DNA of 10,966 nucleotides from an uncultured Actinomycetes bacterium. Its GTDB lineage: Bacteria > Actinomycetota > Thermoleophilia > Solirubrobacterales > Solirubrobacteraceae. Below, in pieces: positions 1 to 6,223 of the stretch; the first letter of the stretch is position 1; every line of letters starts with the position of its first letter. Location of the stretch: assembly GCA_937888775.1 (NCBI GenBank), contig CALAQT010000373.1, positions 1 to 10,966 of the forward strand. The letters run 5' to 3'. Under the pieces are notes generated by a model, which did not search any database, had not been told where the DNA came from, and was given only the letters and a program-made list of their open reading frames with translations. The position numbers and the translations under genes are program-made.

Positions 1-117
1 TCACACCCCGCTTCGCACCCGACCTCTCGACCACGCACAGGGACATCACTACCAGGGACCCAGACATCTCCCCGGACCGGACTCACACCGGCAAGCCGCC
101 CTGAACTTGTCGCTCCT
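1..117. other. Window edge, no recognisable gene
   Basis: This is where the permease partner of the neighbouring ABC ATPase would be expected on the minus strand, but no frame gives a recognisable membrane segment. A minus-strand GTG at 86 opens a frame that runs off the window edge, yet its product is short, Gly/Val-rich and unlike a permease N-terminus. Plus-strand frame 1 is also open to the TGA at 235-237, probably by chance in GC-rich DNA. I see nothing here that I can call. Confidence 0.4.
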
Positions 118-225
118 TTACGTCATGTCGACCTCCTTCTTTTCCCTCATGGCGCCGGAGCAGTCTCGGCGCACCACGCGAAAGCGAGAGCGACCTCCTG
201 CAGCAGTCTGACTGAGCGTGCTCAC
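118..225 (-). CDS. 35-codon ORF overlapping the ABC ATPase stop; possible permease remnant
   Basis: A GTG at 225 overlaps the TGA stop of the ABC ATPase in a GTGA arrangement, the usual way an ABC permease gene is coupled to its ATPase. The frame starts MSTLSQTAAGG and includes RFRVVRRD, the kind of basic segment that precedes the first membrane helix of FtsX-like permeases, but it ends at TAA after 35 codons with no hydrophobic helix. Near its end lies a strong Shine-Dalgarno AAGGAGG (138-132), five bases before an in-frame ATG whose reading is only Met-Thr-stop. A second AAAGGAG follows at once, with no start at the right distance. It may be the stump of a deleted or frameshifted permease, a coupled leader peptide, or meaningless. 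I could not identify a homologue. Confidence 0.3.
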   Translation of the reverse strand: MSTLSQTAAGGRSRFRVVRRDCSGAMREKKEVDMT

Positions 226-938
226 GCGATCCCCTGAGAAGTGCGTCGCTCGTCCCCAGAAGTGAGCCGCTCGCCCTCCGCTGGCACGAGGCGACCATCG
301 AGCAGATGCAGCGAGCGGTCGGCGTGCTCCACGAGCGTCGCGTCGTGGGAGGCGACGATCACGGTCGCGCCGTCATTGGCGCACACGCTCGACAGCAGCT
401 GCCAAACCTTGCGTGAGGCGGCGCTGTCCAGCGACCCGGTCGGCTCGTCGGCGAGGATCAGCCGCGGACGCCCGGCCAGGGCACGCGCGATCGCGACACG
501 GGCGCGCTCACCACCCGACAGGTCCGAAGGGCGGTCATGCGCCCGGTCGCCGAGACCGACGTCGGCCAGGAGCTCAAGGGCACGCTCGACCCGCGCGCGT
601 CGCGGCAGCCGGGCGGCGACCATCGGCAGCTCCGCGTTCTCCTGGGCGCTCAGCGCCGGGAGCAGGTAATGCAGCTGGAACACGAACCCCACCGTCGCTC
701 GCCGGAACTCCGCCGGGTGCGAAAGCTCACCGACCGAAACGTCGTCGACCAGGATGCGTCCGCTCGTGGGACGATCGAGGCTGCCGATCAGCTGCAGCAG
801 GGTCGTCTTCCCCGAGCCCGACGGCCCGGTCAATGCGACTAGCTCGCCAGGCTCCACCGTGAAGCTGACGTTGTCGAGCACCACCGCCGGCCCGTACGCC
901 CGCGACACGCCCTCGACGAGTACACGCGCGCCCGCCAT
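222..938 (-). CDS. ABC transporter ATP-binding protein (LolD/MacB type)
   Basis: The product is a 238-residue nucleotide-binding domain, the usual length for a stand-alone LolD/MacB/FtsE-class ATPase. It would hydrolyse ATP on the cytoplasmic face and drive an FtsX-like permease in export or lipoprotein/envelope handling. All motifs are present: Walker A GPSGSGKT (residues 38-45), Q-loop Gln88 in VGFVFQ, signature LSGGE (140-144), Walker B LILADE (160-165) followed by the PTGSLD D-loop, and switch His198 in ASHD. The segment after the Q-loop (YLLPALSAQENAELPM) is typical of the MacB group. ATG at 938 is chosen because the family N-terminus (LVEGVSRAYG) begins directly after it; there is no clear Shine-Dalgarno. 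No permease follows within the window, which is odd because this class works with a dedicated partner. The substrate cannot be inferred. Confidence 0.93.
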   Translation of the reverse strand: MAGARVLVEGVSRAYGPAVVLDNVSFTVEPGELVALTGPSGSGKTTLLQLIGSLDRPTSGRILVDDVSVGELSHPAEFRRATVGFVFQLHYLLPALSAQENAELPMVAARLPRRARVERALELLADVGLGDRAHDRPSDLSGGERARVAIARALAGRPRLILADEPTGSLDSAASRKVWQLLSSVCANDGATVIVASHDATLVEHADRSLHLLDGRLVPAEGERLTSGDERRTSQGIA

Positions 939-1224
939 AACTATCGGAGGGCCTGAAAGGCTCCGTCGAGATCGACGGGCGCAGGGGGACGCACTTGCAT
1001 CAGGCGAGCGGTCATGACGACTTCACGCTACGCGTCAGATCAGCTGCCGTTGACCGCCGATCGCCGCAATCGGCACGCGGAGAACTACCGAGGCGCCGCG
1101 GGCGTCGAACCGGCGTGCCCGTCTCGACATCGTCCGACGGCCCGGGGAACGGACACCGCCTCGCACGCTGCGGTTCTACGGAGAAACATCGTGAGCTGCT
1201 CCCGATCTCATCGCCAGACCCGTG

Positions 1225-1250
1225 GGCGATTGTGTGCGCACACGATCGCC
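1225..1250. promoter_or_regulatory. 26-bp near-perfect palindrome, possible operator or leader hairpin
   Basis: The left arm GGCGATTGTGTGC and right arm GCACACGATCGCC match as inverted repeats at 12 of 13 positions with no spacer. The core TGTGTGCGCACA is itself a perfect palindrome. It sits 28 bp before the ATG at 1279 and about 130 bp before the CPxC protein start. Such a dyad fits a homodimeric repressor operator. In RNA it would form a tight hairpin, but no U-run follows, so it is not an intrinsic terminator. A second possible pairing, TGGGCG (1223-1228) with CGCCCA (1253-1258), encloses it. The binding protein is unknown. Confidence 0.45.
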
Positions 1251-1267
1251 GGCGCCCACCGAACCAA

Positions 1268-1281
1268 AAGGAGATCCCATG
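1268..1281 (+). promoter_or_regulatory. Strong ribosome-binding site and ATG of unclear use
   Basis: AAGGAG (1268-1273) lies five bases before ATG 1279, a better start signal than most in this window. The frame it opens (MATDDAKRHRTR..., about 100 codons to 1581) is Arg/Pro-rich, resembles no protein I know, and overlaps the convincing CPxC gene in another frame. It may be a leader peptide, or the true start of a gene broken by a lost base between 1279 and 1379. Confidence 0.35.
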
Positions 1282-1378
1282 GCCACCGACGACGCGAAAC
1301 GTCACAGAACGAGGTGCCGCCCACGAAGGCCATGTCTGGTTGAGGCCAACGACCGATGCGGCCGCGCGAGGTGGTTCG

Positions 1379-2056
1379 ATGACCTCGTTGAGGGTCCAGG
1401 TGAAGCTCAACCGCGGGGGAAAGTGGGACGTCGTACTCCCGGGCGGCGCCCGGGTCACGTGTGGGACTCTCGACGAGGCCAAACGCGTGGCCTATCTCAG
1501 CGCCCCCCACCAGCACCCGTGCGAGCTGATCGTCCAGGACGCCTACCACCGCGTACTCCACCACGAGCGCATCGGCGGTGACGCGACTCCCAGCTACCGC
1601 CCACAGCAGCGGCTCGGGAGCCGTGATGACCGGCCGGACTGGGTCATTCTTGAACGTCCGCGCTGCGGCCTCAGCATCAGGCCCCGGGCTGACCGGTTGA
1701 CGATCGAATACTGCCCGCGGTGCATCGCACGGACAAGAACGCTGGTGCAGCTGTTCTCCTCGACGCTGCCGCCGGCAGAGCTCTACGCCGCTGACTCGGT
1801 ACCGAACGCCGACGCACGCGGCGGGACCACGTTCGCCGCGCTGCACAGGCGCAACTACCGGCTCTACTTCATCGGCCAGGCGATCAGCCTCGTGGGCACC
1901 TGGATGCAGTCCGTCGCGCTGTCGTGGCTCGTTCTCGAGTTGACGCACTCAGGCACGATGATCGGCCTGGTGGTCGCAGCGCAGTTCCTGCCGGTCCTAC
2001 TGCTCGGCGCCTGCGGCGCGCTGATCGCCGACCGCGTCTCGAAGGGCCGCTGCTGA
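1379..2056 (+). CDS. Conserved CPxC hypothetical protein, fused in frame to the N-terminus of an MFS exporter
   Basis: ATG 1379 is preceded by GAGGTGG (1369-1375). Residues 1-68 form a small beta-alpha-beta unit (VQVKLNRGGKWDVVLPGG, then TLDEAKRVAYLSAPHQHPCELIVQDAYHRVLHHERI) resembling DUF2188-like proteins. Residues 87-137 carry DWVILERPRCG and EYCPRC (CPxC at 112-115), ending LPPAELYA, which looks like a short actinobacterial domain of unknown function; the two close cysteines could bind metal. A stop would be expected near residue 145. Instead the frame continues without interruption into FAALHRRNYRLYFIGQ, the start of an MFS_3 transporter, and ends at 2056 because of a frameshift. There is no ATG, GTG or TTG at the junction, so the exporter part has no start of its own. 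The fusion is probably the result of a deletion that removed the first gene's stop and the second gene's start. Function unknown. Confidence 0.65.
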   Translation: MTSLRVQVKLNRGGKWDVVLPGGARVTCGTLDEAKRVAYLSAPHQHPCELIVQDAYHRVLHHERIGGDATPSYRPQQRLGSRDDRPDWVILERPRCGLSIRPRADRLTIEYCPRCIARTRTLVQLFSSTLPPAELYAADSVPNADARGGTTFAALHRRNYRLYFIGQAISLVGTWMQSVALSWLVLELTHSGTMIGLVVAAQFLPVLLLGACGALIADRVSKGRC

Positions 2057-2528
2057 TCGGAACGCAGACGGCGCTCGGTTCGCTGTCGCTGCTGCTTGGC
2101 GTGCTGACGGTCACCCACTACGTTCGGGTCAACACCGGCCTGCTCTCGCCGTTGCTGATGATGGCGTTGATCGGTCGCTCGCGACCGAACTGGTCGCGCT
2201 CGTGCTCGTCGGAGCGATGAGCACGGCCTTCATGGCGACGGGCAACAGCACCCTGCAGCTCACCAGCGATCCCAGCTTCCGTGGCCGAGTGATGGCACTC
2301 CGGGCGGTGACCTTCCAGGGCAGCACCCCGATCGGAGGTCCGATCATCGGCGCCGTCTCGGAGTACGCAAGCCCCAGGTTCGGGCTCGCGCTCGGCGCGC
2401 TCGCCTGTCTGCTCGGGGCGGCGCTCGGCGCTGCCGCTCTGCGGCGCACTCCCCCGAGTGAACGCAGTGCACCGCACGCGACTCAGATGGACTGGATCGC
2501 CTACCAACAGGCACACAGCGGCCCCTAG
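1826..2528 (+). pseudogene. MFS_3 family exporter, frameshifted and internally deleted
   Basis: The family (EntS-like major facilitator exporters) is recognisable from FAALHRRNYRLYFIGQAISLVGTWMQ, SWLVLELT, FLPVLLLGACGALIADRVSKGR in helices 1-2, and from FRGRVMALRAVTFQGSTPIGGPIIG near the end. The reading passes through three frames. One base is missing near 2045, because KGRC-stop should read on as LLIGTQTALGSLSLLLGVLT. By family comparison about 100 residues are then missing between LTVTHYVRV and LLSPLLMMALIG (near 2130), and another roughly 60 residues between ALIG and LATELVALVLVGAMS (near 2175). The remaining DNA could encode only about 235 residues against the usual 400-430, leaving perhaps five or six of twelve helices. 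It cannot make a working transporter. The deletion sizes are my estimates from memory of the family. Confidence 0.8.
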
Positions 2529-2570
2529 CACTCTGCAGCCACGGACCCTTCGAGCAGAGGCAATGCGTGT

Positions 2571-3041
2571 TCAGAACAGCTTCAGCAGCTTGCCGCCCGA
2601 TTCGAACAGCGGGATCGCCTTGGTGATCTGGCTTTGCTCGGTCTTGGCGTCGCGTTTCGCGGTGGATGTCTTGCCGGCTCGTGCCGCGGTCGCGGAGGCC
2701 TTTGCGTCGCTCTTTGCCGCGGTTGCGTCGTGCAGGGCGGCGAGGATCTGTGTCCGTCCTTTGCGCCCGGAACTGGTGGAGGCCTGCTGACGGGTCGCGG
2801 CCTTCGTCGCTCCGGCGAGGTCGCTGCCGATCCTCGACAGCTTGCTGAGCGTGGAGGGCGCCGCGTGCTTGCTCGGGGCGGAGAAGCTCGAGAGGTAGCT
2901 GATGTCGTTGGTCAGCCGCTTCTCGTAAGCCTTCATGGCTTTCTCGAGGGTCGCGTCGCTGGCCTGCGCGAGCGGCGCGAGGGCAAGCAGTCCGAGCAGG
3001 ACCAGCAGGACGAGGCGTGTCATTGAAACGTTTGCGTTCAT
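2571..3041 (-). CDS. Small secreted helical protein of unknown function
   Basis: The 156-residue product has a classical Sec signal peptide (MTRLVLLVLLGLLALAPLAQA, cleavage probably after AQA) and a mature part of about 130 residues. The mature part is rich in Ala, Lys, Ser and Thr, has no cysteine, and is probably helical (ATLEKAMKAYEKRLTNDISYLSSF; later an Ala/Lys repeat-like stretch, TAAKSDAKASATAARAGK). It ends in a short hydrophobic tail, GGKLLKLF. ATG 3041 is chosen because it overlaps the stop of the upstream protease gene as ATGA, which implies translational coupling; ATG 3023 is an alternative that starts exactly at the signal peptide. I do not recognise the family. Coupling to a membrane-anchored protease suggests it is a substrate, inhibitor or adaptor acting outside the membrane, but that is inference. 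Confidence 0.75.
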   Translation of the reverse strand: MNANVSMTRLVLLVLLGLLALAPLAQASDATLEKAMKAYEKRLTNDISYLSSFSAPSKHAAPSTLSKLSRIGSDLAGATKAATRQQASTSSGRKGRTQILAALHDATAAKSDAKASATAARAGKTSTAKRDAKTEQSQITKAIPLFESGGKLLKLF

Positions 3042-3937
3042 TTGACCTGTTCTCCCTGTATGAGTTGTGGGATCTCGCTCTTGGCGAGATCGATCGGGAC
3101 GGCAAACCCGACACCGGTGCTCGTGTCGGTGTCCGAGTGTCCGAACTGGTTGGTGCCGGTCGCGGTCTGATCGGCGATTCCGATCACCTGGCCGCGGGAG
3201 TTGAGCAGCGGGCCGCTGGAGTTGCCTGGGTTGATCGCGGCGTCGGTCTGGATCGCGCCTGAGATCAGTTTGCCGTCCGGCGCCTGGATCTGGCGGCCGA
3301 GCGCCGATACCACGCCGGTGGTGAGGCTGCGGTTGAACCCGAGCGGGTCACCGATGATCGCCAGAGCGTCGCCGACCTGGAGCCCGCGGTCGCTGCCCAG
3401 GCTGAGCGGGTGAAGGGTCAATCCGGCCGGGTTGACATGCACGACAGCGATATCGGATGCGTCGTCCTTGCCGAGCACCGATGCGGTTCGCCTGGCGCCG
3501 TCCGGGAACGTGATCGTGATCGAAGTGGCGCCGGCGATGACGTGCTCGGCGGTGAGGATGTCCCCCTGGCCGTCGATCACGAACCCCGATCCCAGGGCTG
3601 TCTCCTGTTCCTGGGTCTGCCCGAATGGCGTCTGCACTGTTGTGGTGGCCCGGACTGTGATGTCGACCGTGCCGGCGGCCGCGTGCGCGTAGCCCGCGCT
3701 CCACGAACCGCCCGTCGTCGCTGGATCGCTCACGGTCGCCGGCGCGGATTCGACCACGGTCGTGGCCTGCGCGGCAGTGTGCAGCGCGCCCGCGGCAAAC
3801 CCGAGCACGAGCGCAACGACCCCACCCAGCACCGCCACGCCCAGCATCACCGCGACGCGCGCACGTGCATCACCCCGAACATGACGGTTGGGGCGACGGC
3901 GCAGCAGCGGGCGGTGGGCGAACGACGGAGTCGACAT
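3038..3937 (-). CDS. Membrane-anchored HtrA/DegP-like serine protease lacking a PDZ domain
   Basis: From ATG 3937 the product has 299 residues: a basic cytoplasmic tail (LLRRRPNRH), one membrane helix (about 29-50, VAVMLGVAVLGGVVALVLGF), a Ser/Thr/Ala linker, and a trypsin-like domain (about 85-298). The catalytic triad is visible: His132 in TAEHVI, Asp162 in ASDIAV, and Ser240 in NPGNSSGPLLN. The nucleophile motif is GNSSGP, not the usual GNSGGP. The protein ends QLIQGEQVK, precisely where HtrA proteins pass into the PDZ domain (normally followed by an AYLGV-like strand), so it is a natural PDZ-less form or a truncation. ATG 4021 would add 28 residues (MFYRYLSEGLL...); I prefer 3937 because the basic tail and helix follow it directly, though neither start has a good Shine-Dalgarno. 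It probably acts in envelope protein quality control and is coupled to the secreted protein gene downstream. Confidence 0.9.
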   Translation of the reverse strand: MSTPSFAHRPLLRRRPNRHVRGDARARVAVMLGVAVLGGVVALVLGFAAGALHTAAQATTVVESAPATVSDPATTGGSWSAGYAHAAAGTVDITVRATTTVQTPFGQTQEQETALGSGFVIDGQGDILTAEHVIAGATSITITFPDGARRTASVLGKDDASDIAVVHVNPAGLTLHPLSLGSDRGLQVGDALAIIGDPLGFNRSLTTGVVSALGRQIQAPDGKLISGAIQTDAAINPGNSSGPLLNSRGQVIGIADQTATGTNQFGHSDTDTSTGVGFAVPIDLAKSEIPQLIQGEQVK

Positions 3938-4160
3938 CTCACTGGAGCCTATGTCCGTCCAGCCCAGCACCCATCGGGACACCACCCGCAGGAGACCTTC
4001 GGACAAGTACCGATAGAACATCGCGAACTGGACCGGACCCGCCAGAGGGCACGGCGGGGCTTGTCTCGGGACCGCGCTAACGCCGAAGTGCTATCCGTAA
4101 CGATCACCGATGCCGACCTATCCGGGCCGGTGCTTTGATCGTCACGAGGATCACGAGCCC

Positions 4161-4448
4161 ATGACCAGCAGGCCGACATCGACCTTCGCTCGCTTCGGTG
4201 AGCGGCTTTGGATGCGTTGTAAGGAGCGCAGCGGTGCACGGTTGGCGTGCCCGGATTCGCCGTTCTGGGCGCACCGCTACTACACCGATGGGGTCAGGCT
4301 CTACCGCTTCGTCGGTTGGGTGCACCGCTCCCTGAACGGGATGCTGGCCGAGTTCGAGGACTGCCACACCCTTGACGTGCTGCTGGTCAGCATCGACCGC
4401 GCCAGCTACCCTCGGCTGCGACCGGTCCTCGTCCCGAGCGGGACGTGA
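4161..4448 (+). CDS. Small conserved hypothetical protein
   Basis: The product has 95 residues with no signal peptide or membrane helix. The core DGVRLYRFVGWV (43-54) followed by LAEFEDCHTLDVLLVSI (62-78) reads as two beta strands ending in an acidic Glu-Asp-Cys motif, a pattern I associate with short actinobacterial proteins of unknown function. ATG 4161 is used because it gives a compact protein and GAGG lies upstream at a long spacing; an in-frame ATG at 4110 would add 17 residues of unlikely sequence. It is divergent from the protease gene and lies about 70 bp before the hydrolase remnant. Cysteines at 20, 30 and 68 do not form an obvious metal site. Confidence 0.6.
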   Translation: MTSRPTSTFARFGERLWMRCKERSGARLACPDSPFWAHRYYTDGVRLYRFVGWVHRSLNGMLAEFEDCHTLDVLLVSIDRASYPRLRPVLVPSGT

Positions 4449-4525
4449 GTGGTGCTCGGCGACGCGGTACGTGACCCGGGTCAAGGTTCACCTCGATCAT
4501 TGCTCGAATCGGACCGTGAGCACGA

Positions 4526-5396
4526 TTGGCGCGGGTTGACTGGCAGGCGCATCAACGTTGGATGCAGGTGCAGGGACGCCGGATCAATCTGGTCGAACTG
4601 GGCGACAGCCCGCCGCTCGTGCTGATCCATGGGCTGGGCGGCTGCTGGCAGAACTGGCTCCCGAACATTCCACCCGCCGCCCGCCAGCATCGCGTGATCG
4701 CGCCGGATCTGCCCGGTTCGGAGCGTCGCAGATGCCACGCGATGCGATTTCGATCCCCGCCTATGCCGCGACGGTCAACGCCATGTGCCGGGAGCTGGGG
4801 ATCGAGTCGGCGACCGTCGTTGGAAACTCGATGGGTGGGCTGATCGCTGTGGAGCCGGCGATCGGCTACCACGGTCTTGTGGAGCGATTGGTGCTCGTCG
4901 ACGCCGCCAGCCTCTCGACCGAGCAGCTGCATTTCAGGTCGCTGAGCGCGCTGGACCGTAGTCTGCGCTTTCTGCGGCTCGCCGAGGTGGCGAGCGCGCG
5001 TCGGCGGTCGCCAAGCGACCGGGGCTGCGTCGGATCGTGCTGCGGATGGTCGCCAACCATCCGGAGCGGCTGCCGGCGGACCTCAGTCATCTGATCCTGC
5101 AGGGCACCGGCAAGGCTGGGTTCCTGCCCGCGCTCGCGTGCCTGCCAAAGGCCGGTATCCGCGGTCGCCTGCCGGAGATCCGCTGTCCGACCCTGATCGT
5201 CTGGGGCGAGCGGGACCGTCTGGTGCCGCTGGCCGACGCCTATGAGCTCTGGCGCTTGATCCCGCGGGCAGAGCTCGTCGTTTTCCCCGACGCCGGGCAC
5301 GTGTCGATGCTGGAGGAGCCCGACCGTTTCAACGCCGAGCTCGCGGCGTTTGCCGCTGCCAACCCGCGCGACGCGGCAGACCCAGACGATCGCTGA
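4526..5396 (+). pseudogene. Alpha/beta hydrolase, broken by two single-base losses
   Basis: Three consecutive frames together give one hydrolase of about 290 residues, full length for the family. Part 1: RINLVELGDSPPLVLIHGLGGCWQNW (oxyanion HG motif) to APDLPG. Part 2: MPRDAISIPAYAATVNAMCRELGI, nucleophile elbow GNSMGG (Ser codon 4828-4830), LVERLVLVDAASLS. Part 3: RMVANHPERLPADL, then CPTLIVWGERDRLVP (acid) and FPDAGHVSMLEEP (catalytic His). The breaks lie near 4717 (GGTTCGG; one more T would restore PGFGASQMP) and near 5003 (restores AVAKRPGLRR). The start is unclear: TTG 4526 is in frame, but GTG 4516 reads VSTIG and would join RVDWQAHQRW if one extra base near 4531 were removed. All catalytic residues survive, so the gene is either freshly broken or miscalled in sequencing. 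No substrate can be assigned. Confidence 0.85.
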
Positions 5397-5439
5397 GCAC
5401 CATGCACCAGTCAGGCGAAACTCGGTAGTTGTGCGCGGA

Positions 5440-5470
5440 CATCCGCGGGCGAAGCGCGGATGGCTCGCCC
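5440..5470 (+). terminator. Hairpin after the hydrolase, with a competing alternative pairing
   Basis: CATCCGCG (5440-5447) and CGCGGATG (5455-5462) form a perfect 8-bp stem with a seven-base loop, 44 bp after the hydrolase stop. GGGCGA (5447-5452), mainly in that loop, can instead pair with TCGCCC (5465-5470), so the two structures exclude each other. No U-run follows, so an intrinsic terminator is doubtful; a factor-dependent end or a leader structure for the lipoprotein gene (ATG 5496) is equally possible. Confidence 0.3.
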
Positions 5471-5495
5471 GTGCCGGCTTCGTAGCTTTCGCTGT

Positions 5496-6212
5496 ATGCC
5501 TGATCGATTCGCAGCGACCCGGTCATCGCGGCGCTGGCCCGCGGCTTGGACCCGCGCTATCGCCGGCACTGCGGGCGTCTTCGTGCTCGCCCTGATCGTC
5601 GCCGCCTGCGGCGGAAGCGCCAAGTCGAGCTCAACGACCTCACAGGCCCGGTCCGCAACGCACACCAGCACGACCACCCCCACCCAGACGACGCCCAAGC
5701 CCCGCACGAAAACCACGAAGCCGAAGCCTCCGGCGCACAAGACGTCGACGACGAACACCACCTCCACGAGCCACACGACAGCGACGAAGACCGCGACGAC
5801 AACCGCCCCCAGCACGACCACGACCACCCACCCCGCGACGACGACAACCAGCCACACCACGACGACCTCGACCACGCCAACCCGCACGACCCCCACCTAC
5901 ACGCCGCCGGTGCACGTGACGCTCGTCGGCTCCAACCACGATCCGATCGTCAACCAGAAGTGGACCTACACGGTCACGATCACCGACGCCAAGGGCGTGA
6001 AGCTGAGCGGGACCGAGACGACCCAGTATCTGTTCAGCGGTTCGGTCGTCGGGACCGAGAAACCGGTGAACGTGCAGTTCGAGAAGGGCGTCTACCGCGA
6101 CACGATCGAGTTCCCCGCCACCGCGGTCGGCTACCCATTGGTCGTCCAGGCCACCGTCAAGACGAGTATCGGCACCGGGAAGGCCGACTGGACTGTCACG
6201 GTCAAGAAGTAA
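5496..6212 (+). CDS. Lipoprotein with a long Thr-rich linker and C-terminal beta domain
   Basis: The 238-residue product starts with a basic region and hydrophobic core ending in the lipobox IVAAC (Cys38, then GGS), so it should be lipidated and tethered outside the cytoplasmic membrane. Residues 39-137 are a low-complexity spacer of Thr, Ser, Pro, Lys and His (runs such as PSTTTTTHPATTTT), probably extended and possibly glycosylated. Residues 138-238 form a beta-rich domain (VHVTLVGSNHDPIVNQKWTYTVTITDAKGVKLSG ending ADWTVTVKK) with the look of an Ig/FN3-like sandwich. ATG 5496 is chosen over the in-frame ATG 5460 because it gives a signal peptide of normal length. It ends 11 bp before the ATG of the UPF0104 gene and is likely co-transcribed with it. 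The role is unknown; a spacer plus beta domain suggests binding across the cell wall. Confidence 0.85.
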   Translation: MPDRFAATRSSRRWPAAWTRAIAGTAGVFVLALIVAACGGSAKSSSTTSQARSATHTSTTTPTQTTPKPRTKTTKPKPPAHKTSTTNTTSTSHTTATKTATTTAPSTTTTTHPATTTTSHTTTTSTTPTRTTPTYTPPVHVTLVGSNHDPIVNQKWTYTVTITDAKGVKLSGTETTQYLFSGSVVGTEKPVNVQFEKGVYRDTIEFPATAVGYPLVVQATVKTSIGTGKADWTVTVKK

Positions 6213-6223
6213 GGCGACCAGCG

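Larger units (their letters stand above)
939..1378. other. Divergent intergenic region, 440 bp
   Basis: This spacer lies between the leftward ABC ATPase and the rightward CPxC protein and must contain both promoters. I see no convincing coding frame: the plus-strand frame is open from about 995 but reads as Arg/Pro/Thr-rich sequence until 1379, and the opposite-strand ORFs look like GC shadows. Three items stand out: an imperfect hairpin at 945-965 (CGGAG..GCCT, GAA loop) in the ABC leader, a long palindrome at 1225-1250, and a strong ribosome-binding site at 1268-1273. No confident -35/-10 pair was found. Confidence 0.5.

Noticed and set aside
2531..2559. Inverted repeat CTCTGC/GCAGAG between convergent ends as a terminator
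   Set aside because: Only six base pairs with a 17-base loop and no U-run; too weak to call.
2344..3114. 256-codon minus-strand ORF overlapping the secreted protein gene
   Set aside because: Arg-rich and without signal peptide; the overlapping 156-residue frame has a proper signal peptide and ATGA coupling.
4717..5003. Programmed ribosomal frameshifting in the hydrolase
   Set aside because: No slippery heptamer, stop-associated signal or downstream structure seen, and two separate shifts in one ordinary enzyme are implausible; mutation or sequence error is simpler.
5612..5890. Repetitive tract as a CRISPR array or DNA repeat element
   Set aside because: No fixed repeat unit or spacer pattern; the repetition is at codon level (ACC/ACG/ACA) within a coding frame.
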